64,000 nt of DNA from Haliotis asinina (Eukaryota; Mollusca; Gastropoda; Lepetellida; Haliotidae). How positions within the stretch are numbered: the stretch's first letter is position 1; each line of letters opens with the position of its first letter. The notes below the pieces were generated by a model, which was given only the letters and a program-made list of their open reading frames with translations, was not told the DNA's origin and made no database searches. Below are positions 46,410-55,489 of this stretch, piece after piece. The stretch covers positions 13,212,501 to 13,276,500 of the forward strand of contig NC_090283.1 in NCBI RefSeq assembly GCF_037392515.1, written 5' to 3'. The translations under genes were made by a program, and so were the position numbers.

Positions 46410-47227
46410 TCATAATATGTGTGGATGCAAAATGCTGCTAGTCCACACATGAAACCTGTCATGTAGAAAACCGACATATTTAGCTACCCTTGTTACACTG
46501 TTGTACACGACGTACAACACATGAACGGGTAACCTCTTTGTCCGCTTCTTGTCTTTAGCTTCACTAATGAGCGATTTCTTGGTGTCAGATATGAGGATCT
46601 CCTCCCCACTAAATACCTTCATGTTTACTGTGTAGTGACTTGTTGGATTGACAGTAAACACATTCAGGAGACCCCCCTTGAACTTCGCATCAACCTGTCC
46701 CAAAACAACGGACCTGTCCACATCAATAAATCCTATTCTACCCCTCCTGACATCCAACACAACGCCATAGTGAAGGGTGTCCTGTGAGCCGGGTGTGTCA
46801 GACATTGTGTTTCTGTAACACCTCCCCCACACCCCAGCGAGACACACCCTGTTACAGAGACTCCCCGGGTGTGTGTCACACCTCAGTACATTGACACACC
46901 AGGAGCGGCGCTGTAGACAAGCATACCACTTACTGTCCACCTGGTTCTCCTTCCCCACCCCCACCTCTAGAATAGGCCACCACCCTCTACTCAACACACC
47001 CACCCTGGTGTGGGCCTCCCAGTATCGTGTTGTGGGTAGGACTGGGGTGACAGCAGATGAGGATGGGGAAAGGGGGATGGGATTGGAGCTATGTGTCCCG
47101 CTCAGTCTCTGTCGTCTGTCCCTGTCCGTGTGCTGTGTGGCGGGGGGCGAGTTGACCAGCTCACCGTCTGTAGTAACATGGCAGCAGCAGGTGTTGGCTC
47201 GACCAGCGTCCAGGTGGAGTTTAGGAC
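46410..47227 (-). CDS. PRY/SPRY (B30.2) exon of the TRIM-like gene
   Basis: Acceptor 'tatatttgcag' ends at 47228; stop TGA 46410-46412. Starts PKLHLDAGRANTCCHVTTDG (PRY half), then a Ser/Pro/Arg insertion, then RYWEAHTRVGVLSRGWWPIL, HYGVVLDVRRGRIGFIDVDR and PTSHYTVNMKVFSGEEILIS (SPRY half), ending SSILHPHIL. Intact for 272 codons, no ATG of its own at the right place, so it depends on upstream exons. B30.2 domains bind peptide or RNA ligands and give TRIM proteins specificity. Confidence 0.8.
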
Positions 47228-47719
47228 CTGCAAATATAGAAGTGTCATTTAATGGAGTTTAGCAACTGTATTTCCTCTAAGATGTCATTGCATTGTTTGT
47301 CCCGTTTCAGTGAATCCAAAACAGCTCACTAATTGATCGACTGCCATTTCTGTCCGTCTGTAAGCGCAACGACACCCGTGCCCTAGATAGTAATAATAAC
47401 GAGATGATACTATTCATATGGGTATTTAAACTGTTTGTCAACCAATTCATTTCTACGTACATTGGTAAACAAATAAACCTTGGTTTAAGTACTCTTTCAC
47501 CCAAATATGTTTGACCCACAAATGCAGTTTGTTGTGACGGTGGCCAGAAATAGACACTACTACTGCCTAAAGATGTAGATGTTTCAACATCATTTCACAA
47601 TAAATCTATCACTACAGGTATTCTAGAGTCATATCACATGAAATAGGACAGAGTGAGACAGGTAGTATTCTGTTTGGCGATATTTTTACATTTATGTGTT
47701 CAACAGACAGAACGTGAAC

Positions 47720-47795
47720 CGGTATCTTCTACGTCCGCTTCAATCACTGAACACAGTTTCATGATACCCGCTGTGTGGGGAGGGTTGTCTCGTGT
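47720..47795 (-). CDS. Linker exon of the TRIM-like gene (TRDNPP...)
   Basis: Strong acceptor 'ctgtccccctccag', donor accg|gttcac (weak). Reads TRDNPPHTAGIMKLCSVIEA DVEDT in phase 0 to phase 1, exactly the phase the B30.2 exon needs. Confidence 0.5.
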
Positions 47796-48535
47796 CTGGA
47801 GGGGGACAGATATTTGTGAATGAACTGAGTAAATTGCTATGTTATTGTTATTAAGAAATATGAAATGCATCCATTCTGGCAACAAACCTCAATAATTACA
47901 TCTGACGTATAATAATGATGGTTTGCACTATGTTGAAGCATAGTATCATGTTTGTGATCGAAGTAATGCCATCATTCTCGACTGTTTCTCATTTACTAAC
48001 ATTTTACGCTTCAATATATAATATAAATATATTGAATAATTGAATTTCAGGTCACTGTGAACCTATTCCATGTATGCCTGTTCATAAATGCCACAAACAA
48101 GATAGCCAAACACGGAAATTCCTGTTAAAAATGTCCCAAATAGATATAAACGTGGTTTTATCGCAGGGATCTATAAACCTATTCTTCGTGTATGATTTCC
48201 CATCCTACATTTCCACTTAAATGTTGAGCAAAATGCAGGAAGCAGAGTGCATTTCCATTGGGTACATTAGAGATGGTGGACATATTATTCACATTTTACA
48301 GAAAAACAGATTGTCCTAATAACATGGTTTTCAAGCAATGATTTAGCACTACCGGCCAGGTCAAGTCACTCCCGATGTGTTATAACGGACATCTAGAGTA
48401 ATTTACTACATGTGACATTTTGTTGGTCGTCAGGTTTTCACATATTCCCAAACTCTAACCTATCCCAGGTGATGATATCTCCACGACATGAGTCACTGTT
48501 CAGTATACTGATCACTTGATTATCAGCTGCTCATT

Positions 48536-48690
48536 GCCTGCCTGTGTGCCTGCCTGCCTGCCTGCCTGTCTGTCTGCCTGTGCGTGCGTGCTTGCGTGCT
48601 TGCGTGCTTGCGTGCATGTATGTGTGTATGTATATCGATTGGAAGGTAGGGAGGGAGGGAGAGAGGAAGAAAGGAAGGAAGGAAGATAAA
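48536..48690. repeat. (CCTG)n and (GGAA)n microsatellites
   Basis: 'cctgcctgcctgcctgtctg', 'gtgcgtgcttgcgtgcttgc' and 'ggaaggaaggaag' in succession inside a minus-strand intron. Confidence 0.9.
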
Positions 48691-49496
48691 TAGTGACAAT
48701 CTGTTTCGTAAGGGTACTAGTAACATAGGCAAAGTATCTTATTAATACTTTAGAAACCATTTTAAACACAATATATAGTAAGTCGACTAAGCCGAAGACA
48801 CATTATAGGAAACAAGACAAGTATCTGAGTTCGGCCACACCGCAGCGACCAAGGGAACTACAAGTACTTCTGCTACATGAATGCACCTGGTTTGGACAAC
48901 GGCTTGGGTCACATTGGAAGACACACTATTACTGCTACCAGAAACTCCTAATTAACTCCTTCAGTTGTGGACAAGTTAATACAGAAAATGAAACATAAAA
49001 AAACCCACACTACACACATGTATGAATGAACGGTTTGGTTCTCGTGATGTCCCGAGTTAGAACTATCCCTAAAATGTTGACACAGTTCACTAATTGTTAA
49101 GAGGGAAGAGTGCAAGTGACAGCCAGGTGCTCGAGAACCACGTCCACAAGTGCTGACAAAGTCATTAATTCATTTACCTATGCTGTGCCGTCTTCATCCT
49201 TTCTCGTACACCAAGCTATCCCCTTCTCTGTACTCCTTCCTCGTAACAAATGGTGAAGTGTGTCAATGTTTTAATAATAGTCTGTTCAACAATTGTTGTT
49301 TTTTAGTTTTTATGACATCAATTCTGCAAAAAGCTCACAGGTATGCTCTAATGTTTTGATTATGATAAACGTTTAATTGAACATTTTGCTTATTAAGTTT
49401 CGAGTTAGACTGCAATTCATCGGTCCACTTTTGAACCAAACGGACTATAGCAATCACCACATAAGGAAACTGCATAAAAGAATGGAATTTACTTAC

Positions 49497-49553
49497 AGGT
49501 GATGAATTCAAAACCTCCCTCTGAGCTGATGGTGTGAATCGTGCCTGAATTCC
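49497..49553 (-). CDS. Possible 57-nt exon of the TRIM-like gene
   Basis: 'actatgttgcag|ggaattc' acceptor (poor pyrimidine tract), excellent donor cct|gtaagt. Reads GIQARFTPSAQREVLNSSP, phase 0 in and out. It fits between 50501 and 47795, but the 5' part of this segment is duplicated at 45.6 kb, so it may be a repeat instead. Confidence 0.35.
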
Positions 49554-50500
49554 CTGCAACATAGTTTCCATGGTAACACAAAGCTTTGTTTCTGTACTCG
49601 GCCATCACATGTGCTCGACAGAGTAAAGTGAGTCAATGAGTTTTGATTATAGCTACTTTGAGCATTGTTGGGTTAGGATTATAAAAAATATAACACATGA
49701 AAGGAACGCAGCTCTACTCAATCAGCGGAGGTGCTGTAGTCAACATTGGCAACCCGTGTCAAAACACAAAGTTAGGAAACACGTGATCAAGTGAACGGCA
49801 CATCTCATCTCGTCTTTTAAGGGGCGGTAAACTACATAAATTGATATAAATAATGTTTACAATTCTGTACCTTCTCATAGCACCCCGTACGCCAGAATGC
49901 CCAATATATTCCAAACAACAAAAAGGGTCATCTTGAGTCCCTGCTACACTGCCACATGTCACAGTTTAAACTGCATGATAACCAACAATTCAAAAGTCGC
50001 AATAATACCAATTAAAAGAAAAATAAACGGTGTAAGTGTAACATATTTATTGTAACATATTTATTGTTTCACTATAGAAAGTACGTTTGGATGTAGGTTG
50101 TGATATGTTGGAAATAGGCGGTTTAATAAACAGACGAGATACTTTTGCAGTAGTTGAGCATCTGCTACCGGACAGTGAAATTCTCCAAGGACAAATTATG
50201 AAACTTCTAAAAATGTTAGTAACTGTATCATTAACTCAGGCAAGATTTCAACCCCAAATCAACAACTCCTCATGTACGAACCTTTCAGGTATAAACCACA
50301 TTCAAGTGACGCTGAAGGAACGAACGCTCTACTCATGAAATGAAAATAAACAATGAGAAAATCTCTACTTTGTATGAATTTCAAACATTAATCTAAATAC
50401 CATCGTGGACAAAGAGCCAGAGCCAAACTGAATTTCTATTTCTTCAATAAAATGGACCTTACCTTGTCACTTAGGGATATTTGTATGACATTCAACTTAC

Positions 50501-50631
50501 ATCTTTAACAGCTTCAAAAACATCATGTGATATCAACGGTTCATGTTCGGTTCGCCGTGCTACTTGTTCAGGCTGGACTTCTTGTGATGTCCCCTGTAAT
50601 CCTGGTGATTCAGATGGACGGGGGACAGTTC
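50501..50631 (-). CDS. Linker exon of the TRIM-like gene (TVPRPSE...)
   Basis: Acceptor 'gaaacattgcag', donor gat|gtaagt. Reads (G)TVPRPSESPGLQGTSQEV, then QPEQVARRTEHEPLISHDVF and EAVKD. Polar linker; phase 1 in, 0 out. Confidence 0.65.
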
Positions 50632-50818
50632 CTGCAATGTTTCAATGTTTCAACTGTACTTCACTGCATAAAGACAATAAAATCTCATTAAGTATTAGTT
50701 ATCTATATTATATAATACCAACCGGTGATGCAATAATTCAACTTAAAGCAGAAATGTGATGTAGTTAATTCTGTATTTGATCTTCTTTTCACGATCTGAC
50801 CCAGTTATTATGTTTTAC

Positions 50819-50866
50819 CTGTGATACGATGGATGATGTCCCCACACTGAAACCTGAAACATGTAC
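50819..50866 (-). CDS. 48-nt exon of the TRIM-like gene
   Basis: Acceptor 'ttgttgtttcag', donor acag|gtaaaa. Reads (G)TCFRFQCGDIIHRIT in phase 1 to 1. Confidence 0.55.
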
Positions 50867-51083
50867 CTGAAACAACAACGCTTACATCATAAATGTCCGA
50901 ATATAACTTCGACTTACAGAGTAGCTGTGTATATCACACCTGTATAGAATGCCATATCTCCATACTTACTATACACACCATGAATGATTTTCAGCAATAA
51001 CAGCCTTTTAACTTCTTTCTCTGTTTTCATTTCATTTTCAACAGTGTATTAAGTTTGTCTATTTTACAAAAGCAATACATTAC

Positions 51084-51136
51084 CTTCCTGATGTTTTCCC
51101 CTATTAATGTCAGCTGCATATTCAATGTCAGGAGAT
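51084..51136 (-). CDS. 53-nt exon of the TRIM-like gene
   Basis: Acceptor 'tttttctcatcag', donor gaag|gtaatg. Reads SPDIEYAADINRGKHQE in the phase required by the next exon, but needs phase 2 input while 51685 supplies phase 1. A missing micro-exon or a further 1-bp lesion is implied. Confidence 0.5.
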
Positions 51137-51333
51137 CTGATGAGAAAAAGTACAAATGCAGGTTAATCAGAATTTCGTCAAGCCAAGTTATATACAATAC
51201 CGTTTGATGAAAGCTAGTAAACTTGTAATAAGGAGACATTGTCAAAACGATAAACAATGATATCAAGCCGTGGGAAATATAGTAACGTCATGAAGATATT
51301 AATCATCAAACAATGACGTAAGAATTGCACAAC

Positions 51334-51440
51334 TCATTTTCTCTTCTTTTTCGACAGAGTGGAGACATTCTCTTTGCTTGTGGGAATGATTCTGGTGACA
51401 CGGGATTTGGTTTCAAACACCTCAGGATGTTGTGCACATG
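51334..51440 (-). CDS. Alternative terminal exon of the TRIM-like gene
   Basis: Acceptor 'caatacatctttag' after phase 1 of exon 52730-51685. Reads (A)CAQHPEVFETKSRVTRIIP then TSKENVSTLSKKKRK and TGA 51336-51334. The phase fits perfectly. It would give a RING/B-box/coiled-coil protein without B30.2 and with a basic, nuclear-localisation-like end. Confidence 0.5.
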
Positions 51441-51684
51441 CTAAAGATGTATTGTTTCAGAGCCTACAAGAGACTACAGAAATAATAGATTTGGAGAGAT
51501 TATCACCGCAGATGGGACTTATACGATTCAACTGAAGATACCCATACGTGGAACGTGGTAATTTTTTTCAGTTTTCCGTATGTTTTATATGTATAGAGTG
51601 AACTCAAAGCAGGACCTTTGAAAGACATTTCTAAATATTAGGAAAATTGTTTTGTTTGGTACATTTTTCGAAAAGTCTACTTAC

Positions 51685-52730
51685 CTTGCAAAGTAAGTTG
51701 TTTATCTGGTATGTCATCAACGTTGAGGCTGTAGACAAGTCCGTCAAACGTATCGATGAGTTCCTGCAGAGCTCTCTGTCCTTGAAAGGAAAGGATGATT
51801 CTGGTGTCTTGTGTGTCATCTTATGGAAGGATCCACTTCAGATTTTCATCACATTTCGTCTGCAGTACATCTGTGAGAGAAATGAGCTCCTCTCTTCTTG
51901 TAGATTCAAGTGTTCCCTGGGTGTAGTCTATCGCTGATACTATTGACGCATGAACGTCATGTAAAGTGTCAAGTTTCTCTTGAACTATTTCGCTTGGGTC
52001 TTTAAGACTCATTTGAATTTCCTTCATGAGTTGTCTTTGCCGATTAAGGAACTTTGCAGCAACAGCTTTATAAACTTTAGTTGCAACTTGCTGCAGGTGA
52101 CCCCTGGCAGTTTTCACGCTGTTAGCGACATATTTCAGTTTATCTTGTTGTTTTCTCACTTGCTCCTCCAGCTGACCCTTCGCTACGTCATATGCTTGAT
52201 TCAGGTCTTCCTTCTGGTGCTTGTTGTGGGCCCCATGCACACATATAAGACAGACGGCCTTCTTACACGTGTGGTCATACAGCTGCAGCTTGTTCCCAGA
52301 GTGGTCTCTGCAGTTCAGTTCCTTCAGCCACCGCTTCATAGGAATATTCTCTGCTTGGTTCATCTCGCTTACCTCGTGGTTTTGGTTTCGTCCTAAGGAG
52401 TCATGGAGTTTATGACAGTCAGAACATAGCTTGACATCACATTCGTGACAGTACATCACAGGCTTTGTATCATGATCGTCTTTGGTGTAGCTGCATTTAA
52501 TATCACCATCAACGTTGACTTTGAAGGCAGCTTCACTGCATCTGACATGATCTACTGTTGTCTGCTCTATGGTGAACTCACGACCACAGGATAGACAGTG
52601 TATGCGGTTCCTTTCCGTCTGTGTAGCTTGGTGATCAAGGCAGGCTTGCAGGCGGAATGAAGGCATGGTAGAAGACGAGGCTGACTCTCATCACAACAGG
52701 ACTGCGTTGAAAACTCGCACATTCCCTCCT
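51685..52730 (-). pseudogene. RING - B-box - coiled-coil exon (frameshift and in-frame stop)
   Basis: Acceptor 'catcagttttag', donor caag|gtaagt. Entering in the phase set by 52864, it reads EEGMCEFSTQSCCDESQPRL then LPCLHSACK (RING, C3-x-H4-x2-C5). At about 52640 one base is missing, and the frame resumes one register over as ACLDHQATQTERNRIHCLSC (C6 and C7-x2-C8). B-box 1 (CSYTKDDHDTKPVMYCHECD) and B-box 2 (NCRDHSGNKLQLYDHTCKKA...CLICVHGAHNKH) follow, then a ~110-residue coiled coil. TAA at 51821-51823 interrupts KWILP / DDTQDTRIILSFQGQRALQE, and coding-like sequence in the same frame continues to LTLQ at the donor. The first zinc pair of the RING is not canonical. An ATG at 52666 could start a 281-residue protein with part of the RING and both B-boxes. 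Confidence 0.85.
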
Positions 52731-52863
52731 CTAAAACTGATGGTAGAAAAGCAAGGTAAGATAATTAAATGAACCAAATATAGGGCTATGCATTCAAGGT
52801 TGTATTGATTTTAGAGATAACTGTTTTATTTGGAAAGAAAGATTGTCACTTCACCCACTGTAC

Positions 52864-52963
52864 CTGCATGTTGGACTTGTTCTGTACTGCCCACCCTGTC
52901 TGGAGACTGTGTCCTTGGAACACCCACTAGAGCACCATGTGCCTCCTGTTCTTCTTGAAGTCT
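52864..52963 (-). CDS. Linker exon before the RING
   Basis: Acceptor 'atgttgttacag', donor gcag|gtacag. Reads RLQEEQEAHGALVGVPRTQS then PDRVGSTEQVQHA. End of the coiled coil and a flexible linker; phase 0 in, 1 out. Confidence 0.75.
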
Positions 52964-53223
52964 CTGTAACAACATTTAGCACTGCATCCAAACACATCCT
53001 CTCCTGATCATGTGTGATTTTTTTGTCGTTTACTTTCAGGATTTGGTCCTGATTTGGTCAATGTGTAAAATACTTCTCATGTTTTCTCCTTCACGCATGT
53101 TGTAATAGTAATCACTACACCAACATGTCATGATGTGACAGGTGTAATTATGTGACAGTCTATTTCTATTTCGTATGCACTGCAAGTGATTAATTTTGAA
53201 ATAAGAACAGACGTTATCCTCAC

Positions 53224-53294
53224 CTTTTTCACTTTCTCACACTCTGTTTTACTCTGATGTAAATCAGCATCTGCCTTAGATATTTGTGTCGTTA
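53224..53294 (-). pseudogene. Duplicated copy of the 71-nt coiled-coil exon
   Basis: Identical in sequence to 53470-53540, but its upstream polypyrimidine tract is replaced by the duplication joint ('gaccaaatcag'). Splicing it after the first copy would enter in phase 0 and meet TAA at once, so it cannot be added; it could only replace the first copy. Confidence 0.8.
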
Positions 53295-53469
53295 CTGATT
53301 TGGTCAATGTGTAAAATACTTCTCATGTTTTCTCCTTCACGCATGTTGTAATAGTAATCACTACACCAACATGTCATGATGTGACAGGTGTAATTATGTG
53401 ACAGTCTATTTCTATTTCGTATGCACTGCAAGTGATTAATTTTGAAATAAGAACAGACGTTATCCTCAC

Positions 53470-53540
53470 CTTTTTCACTTTCTCACACTCTGTTTTACTC
53501 TGATGTAAATCAGCATCTGCCTTAGATATTTGTGTCGTTA
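53470..53540 (-). CDS. 71-nt coiled-coil exon
   Basis: Acceptor 'ttcttctttcag', donor aaag|gtgagg. Reads (L)TTQISKADADLHQSKTECE then KVKK. Phase 1 in, 0 out, matching both neighbours. Confidence 0.75.
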
Positions 53541-53701
53541 CTGAAAGAAGAAAATGTAGATGTAACAAATCTCGACTTTGTCACTGTGTGACTGAGTACA
53601 CACGTACACGTGTACACAAAGACATCCACATAGGCAGTGTAACGTTATCATAATTCAAGGTAGAGACTATAATTCACTACATGAGATAATTGTCAGCTTA
53701 C

Positions 53702-53831
53702 GAGCTTCAACTTCTAGACTCTCCTTTACAATCTGCGATATGTATTTAGCTCTTTCCTTTTTTATTGTTCCCATCAGCTCAGCGTTGACCTTGTCTTTGT
53801 CCTTAATTAGTACCTGAAGTCCCTCTATCTC
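53702..53831 (-). CDS. Coiled-coil exon
   Basis: Acceptor 'cgttcgttttcag', donor gctc|gtaagc. Reads EIEGLQVLIKDKDKVNAELM then GTIKKERAKYISQIVKESLE VEA. Charged heptad-like helix. Confidence 0.78.
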
Positions 53832-54216
53832 CTGAAAACGAACGTTCATGATCAGTAAATATTTTGAAAAACTCCTTTCCTGTAGAAACGTCCAGATGGA
53901 GTAACGTATGACATTTTCTGCCTGAAATTATCCTTGATTAACTGGCCCATTAACTGTTTTATGTAGAATAACTGCCAGGGAAAGAGTTAACCTCACAGCA
54001 AGAATAGAGTTTGGAGAACAGATCAAAGCAACACAGTCCCATCCTTTCATATACAAATGTGGAGTTCAGACACGTAACACATTCACCAAATTGAGACCAC
54101 TAAAATGAATGACCCTCCTAATTTGAAGTAGTAAATTCTGGATATTAGAAATGATGTGTCGACTTGCCTTGTCATGTGATAAACTAAGAAGGGTGGTCTG
54201 TATGTTCAAAACTCAC

Positions 54217-54314
54217 GGTGTGTAGTGCTGCTATTTGTCCATCTTTCTCATCAAGTTCCTTCTTGTGTTCAGCCTCCATCGTGCCTTTGTTCACATAGAC
54301 AATGCCTGGATGCC
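54217..54314 (-). CDS. Coiled-coil exon after the CARD
   Basis: Acceptor 'catacatttcag', donor cacc|gtgagt. Reads (G)HPGIVYVNKGTMEAEHKKEL then DEKDGQIAALHT. Phase 1 in, 0 out. Confidence 0.75.
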
Positions 54315-54828
54315 CTGAAATGTATGATGGTTATGGCGTCTCATCATGTCATCATGTCTTGGAGATTGATAGTTACAGAGGTACTGTAGCTGTCAGGAGA
54401 CGTGATCATCACAAGTGGTTCATGGAGCAAGCACGTTGTTGGTGTACATTTGTTTCAGATCGGAATTTTATAATTTGGTAATGCTAATGATTGAAAATAT
54501 AAGCTCAGTTTTGTCACGCTGAAAGCATTGAAAGGTTGTGTCATGGTGCGGGCTAAACAGGTGAGTGATATCGTCCTTAGATTATGACGCAGTTGACTGT
54601 ATAATCCTAAAGCATTTAACCACACATGAGACAGTGCCTATCGACATTGTAAAATATATTTCCTTTACTTCTGTCTGCAATGTGCTGTTGTATTATTTTG
54701 TGAGCTGAAATGCTATTTTCAGAGGACGGTATCTTTACATTTTGCCAGTAGAGTTGCCGTAAGTCGATCATGAACAAGTCCTTGGTTTAGATATAAATAT
54801 AATTTACAAATAAACATACATGTGTGTG

Positions 54829-54870
54829 TGAGAGTTTTGTATGTGAGAGTTGTGTGTGTGTGTGTGTGTC
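54829..54870. repeat. (GT)n microsatellite
   Basis: Short GT run in the intron just downstream of the CARD exon. Confidence 0.85.
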
Positions 54871-54905
54871 TGTTTGAGTCACACGATACCTTCACACATA
54901 CAAAC

Positions 54906-55204
54906 CTTCTTCAGTTGCAGAAGCATCAAGCCGTGACTTAATAAATGGCTGTGACGTATAAAGGACAGCGCAGAACGCCTAGTACCCTTCGACTCCCTTT
55001 TTCCTGAGCGTGTCGAGGAACACCTCGCATTTCTCTCGTCCAGAGTCTCTACACTTTTCATAGTCCTCACTTGTGAAGACACATTTCTCATACAAGACAT
55101 TCAGGACAGGGTCAACCTGAAGTTCCTCCTTCAGAAACACATGATTCTTCTGCAGGATAATGGTGTGGGGCATGTCCATCCTGTGATGACGTCAGTGGTT
55201 CTCT
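54906..55204 (-). pseudogene. CARD exon with an in-frame TAG
   Basis: Acceptor 'tctttcatttcacag' ends at 55205; ATG at 55179 with an in-frame TGA upstream within the same exon. It reads MDMPHTIILQKNHVFLKEEL then DPVLNVLYEKCVFTSEDYEK and KCEVFLDTLRKKGVEGY, a clear caspase-recruitment domain (helices 1-5). TAG follows at 54979-54981 and then AFCAVLYTSQPFIKSRLDAS ATEE, the expected sixth helix, to the donor gaag|gtttgt. CARDs usually have Gln/Glu at this point, so CAG to TAG is the simplest explanation. As it stands, translation gives a 66-residue CARD lacking its last helix. Confidence 0.85.
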
Positions 55205-55426
55205 CTGTGAAATGAAAGAGGGGCATATAACATTGTGCATAGTGCTAGGGTTATCTTCCACCTTCCCCGTCTTTGTCCTGTGAGCATGAATCATAGCTAT
55301 GCCATTAAAACTTTACAGAATCGTAACCCTGAACTATTTAATGGCAGATCAACGTTTCTTGCAAACAATCTAGGCCAAGATGGGATGTTGGTACAGCTAC
55401 TCAGACGAAAGATATTTCATATTTGG

Positions 55427-55478
55427 GATTACACTTTCTTAGTACTAGAACATGTACTTTACTAAGAAAGTGTAATCC
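55427..55478. repeat. Perfect 19-bp inverted repeat, 14-bp loop
   Basis: 'ggattacactttcttagta' (55427-55445) and its exact complement at 55460-55478. A partial relative ('ggaattacacttttttagta') occurs at 35325, so it may be the end of a repeat family. Confidence 0.85.
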
Positions 55479-55489
55479 GAAACACAACA

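Larger units (their letters stand above)
53050..53541. repeat. Perfect 246-bp tandem duplication containing a coding exon
   Basis: 53050-53295 and 53296-53541 read identically ('gatttggtcaatgtgtaaaatacttctc...' to '...tagatatttgtgtcgttact'). Each copy contains the 71-nt coiled-coil exon. Identity across intronic sequence implies a very recent event or an assembly artefact. Confidence 0.95.
46410..55204 (-). pseudogene. CARD - coiled coil - RING - B-box - coiled coil - B30.2 gene, carrying disabling changes
   Basis: Exons in transcription order: 55204-54906, 54314-54217, 53831-53702, 53540-53470, 52963-52864, 52730-51685, 51136-51084, 50866-50819, 50631-50501, 49553-49497, 47795-47720, 47227-46410. 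All junctions match in phase except 51685/51136. An alternative last exon is 51440-51334. Domains: CARD, acidic/basic coiled coil, RING, two B-boxes, coiled coil, linker, PRY/SPRY. This is a TRIM-type architecture with a death-fold domain in front, as in vertebrate pyrin (PYD-B-box-B30.2), so the likely ancestral role is innate immune sensing or ubiquitin ligation (inference). Lesions: TAG at 54979-54981 in the CARD, one missing base near 52640 in the RING, TAA at 51821-51823, and a phase clash. Either a pseudogene or a locus now producing shorter proteins; assembly error is possible but three separate sites make it less likely. Confidence 0.7.

Noticed and set aside
50087-50338. 83-codon plus-strand frame
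   Set aside because: Lies in a minus-strand intron and shows no coding features.
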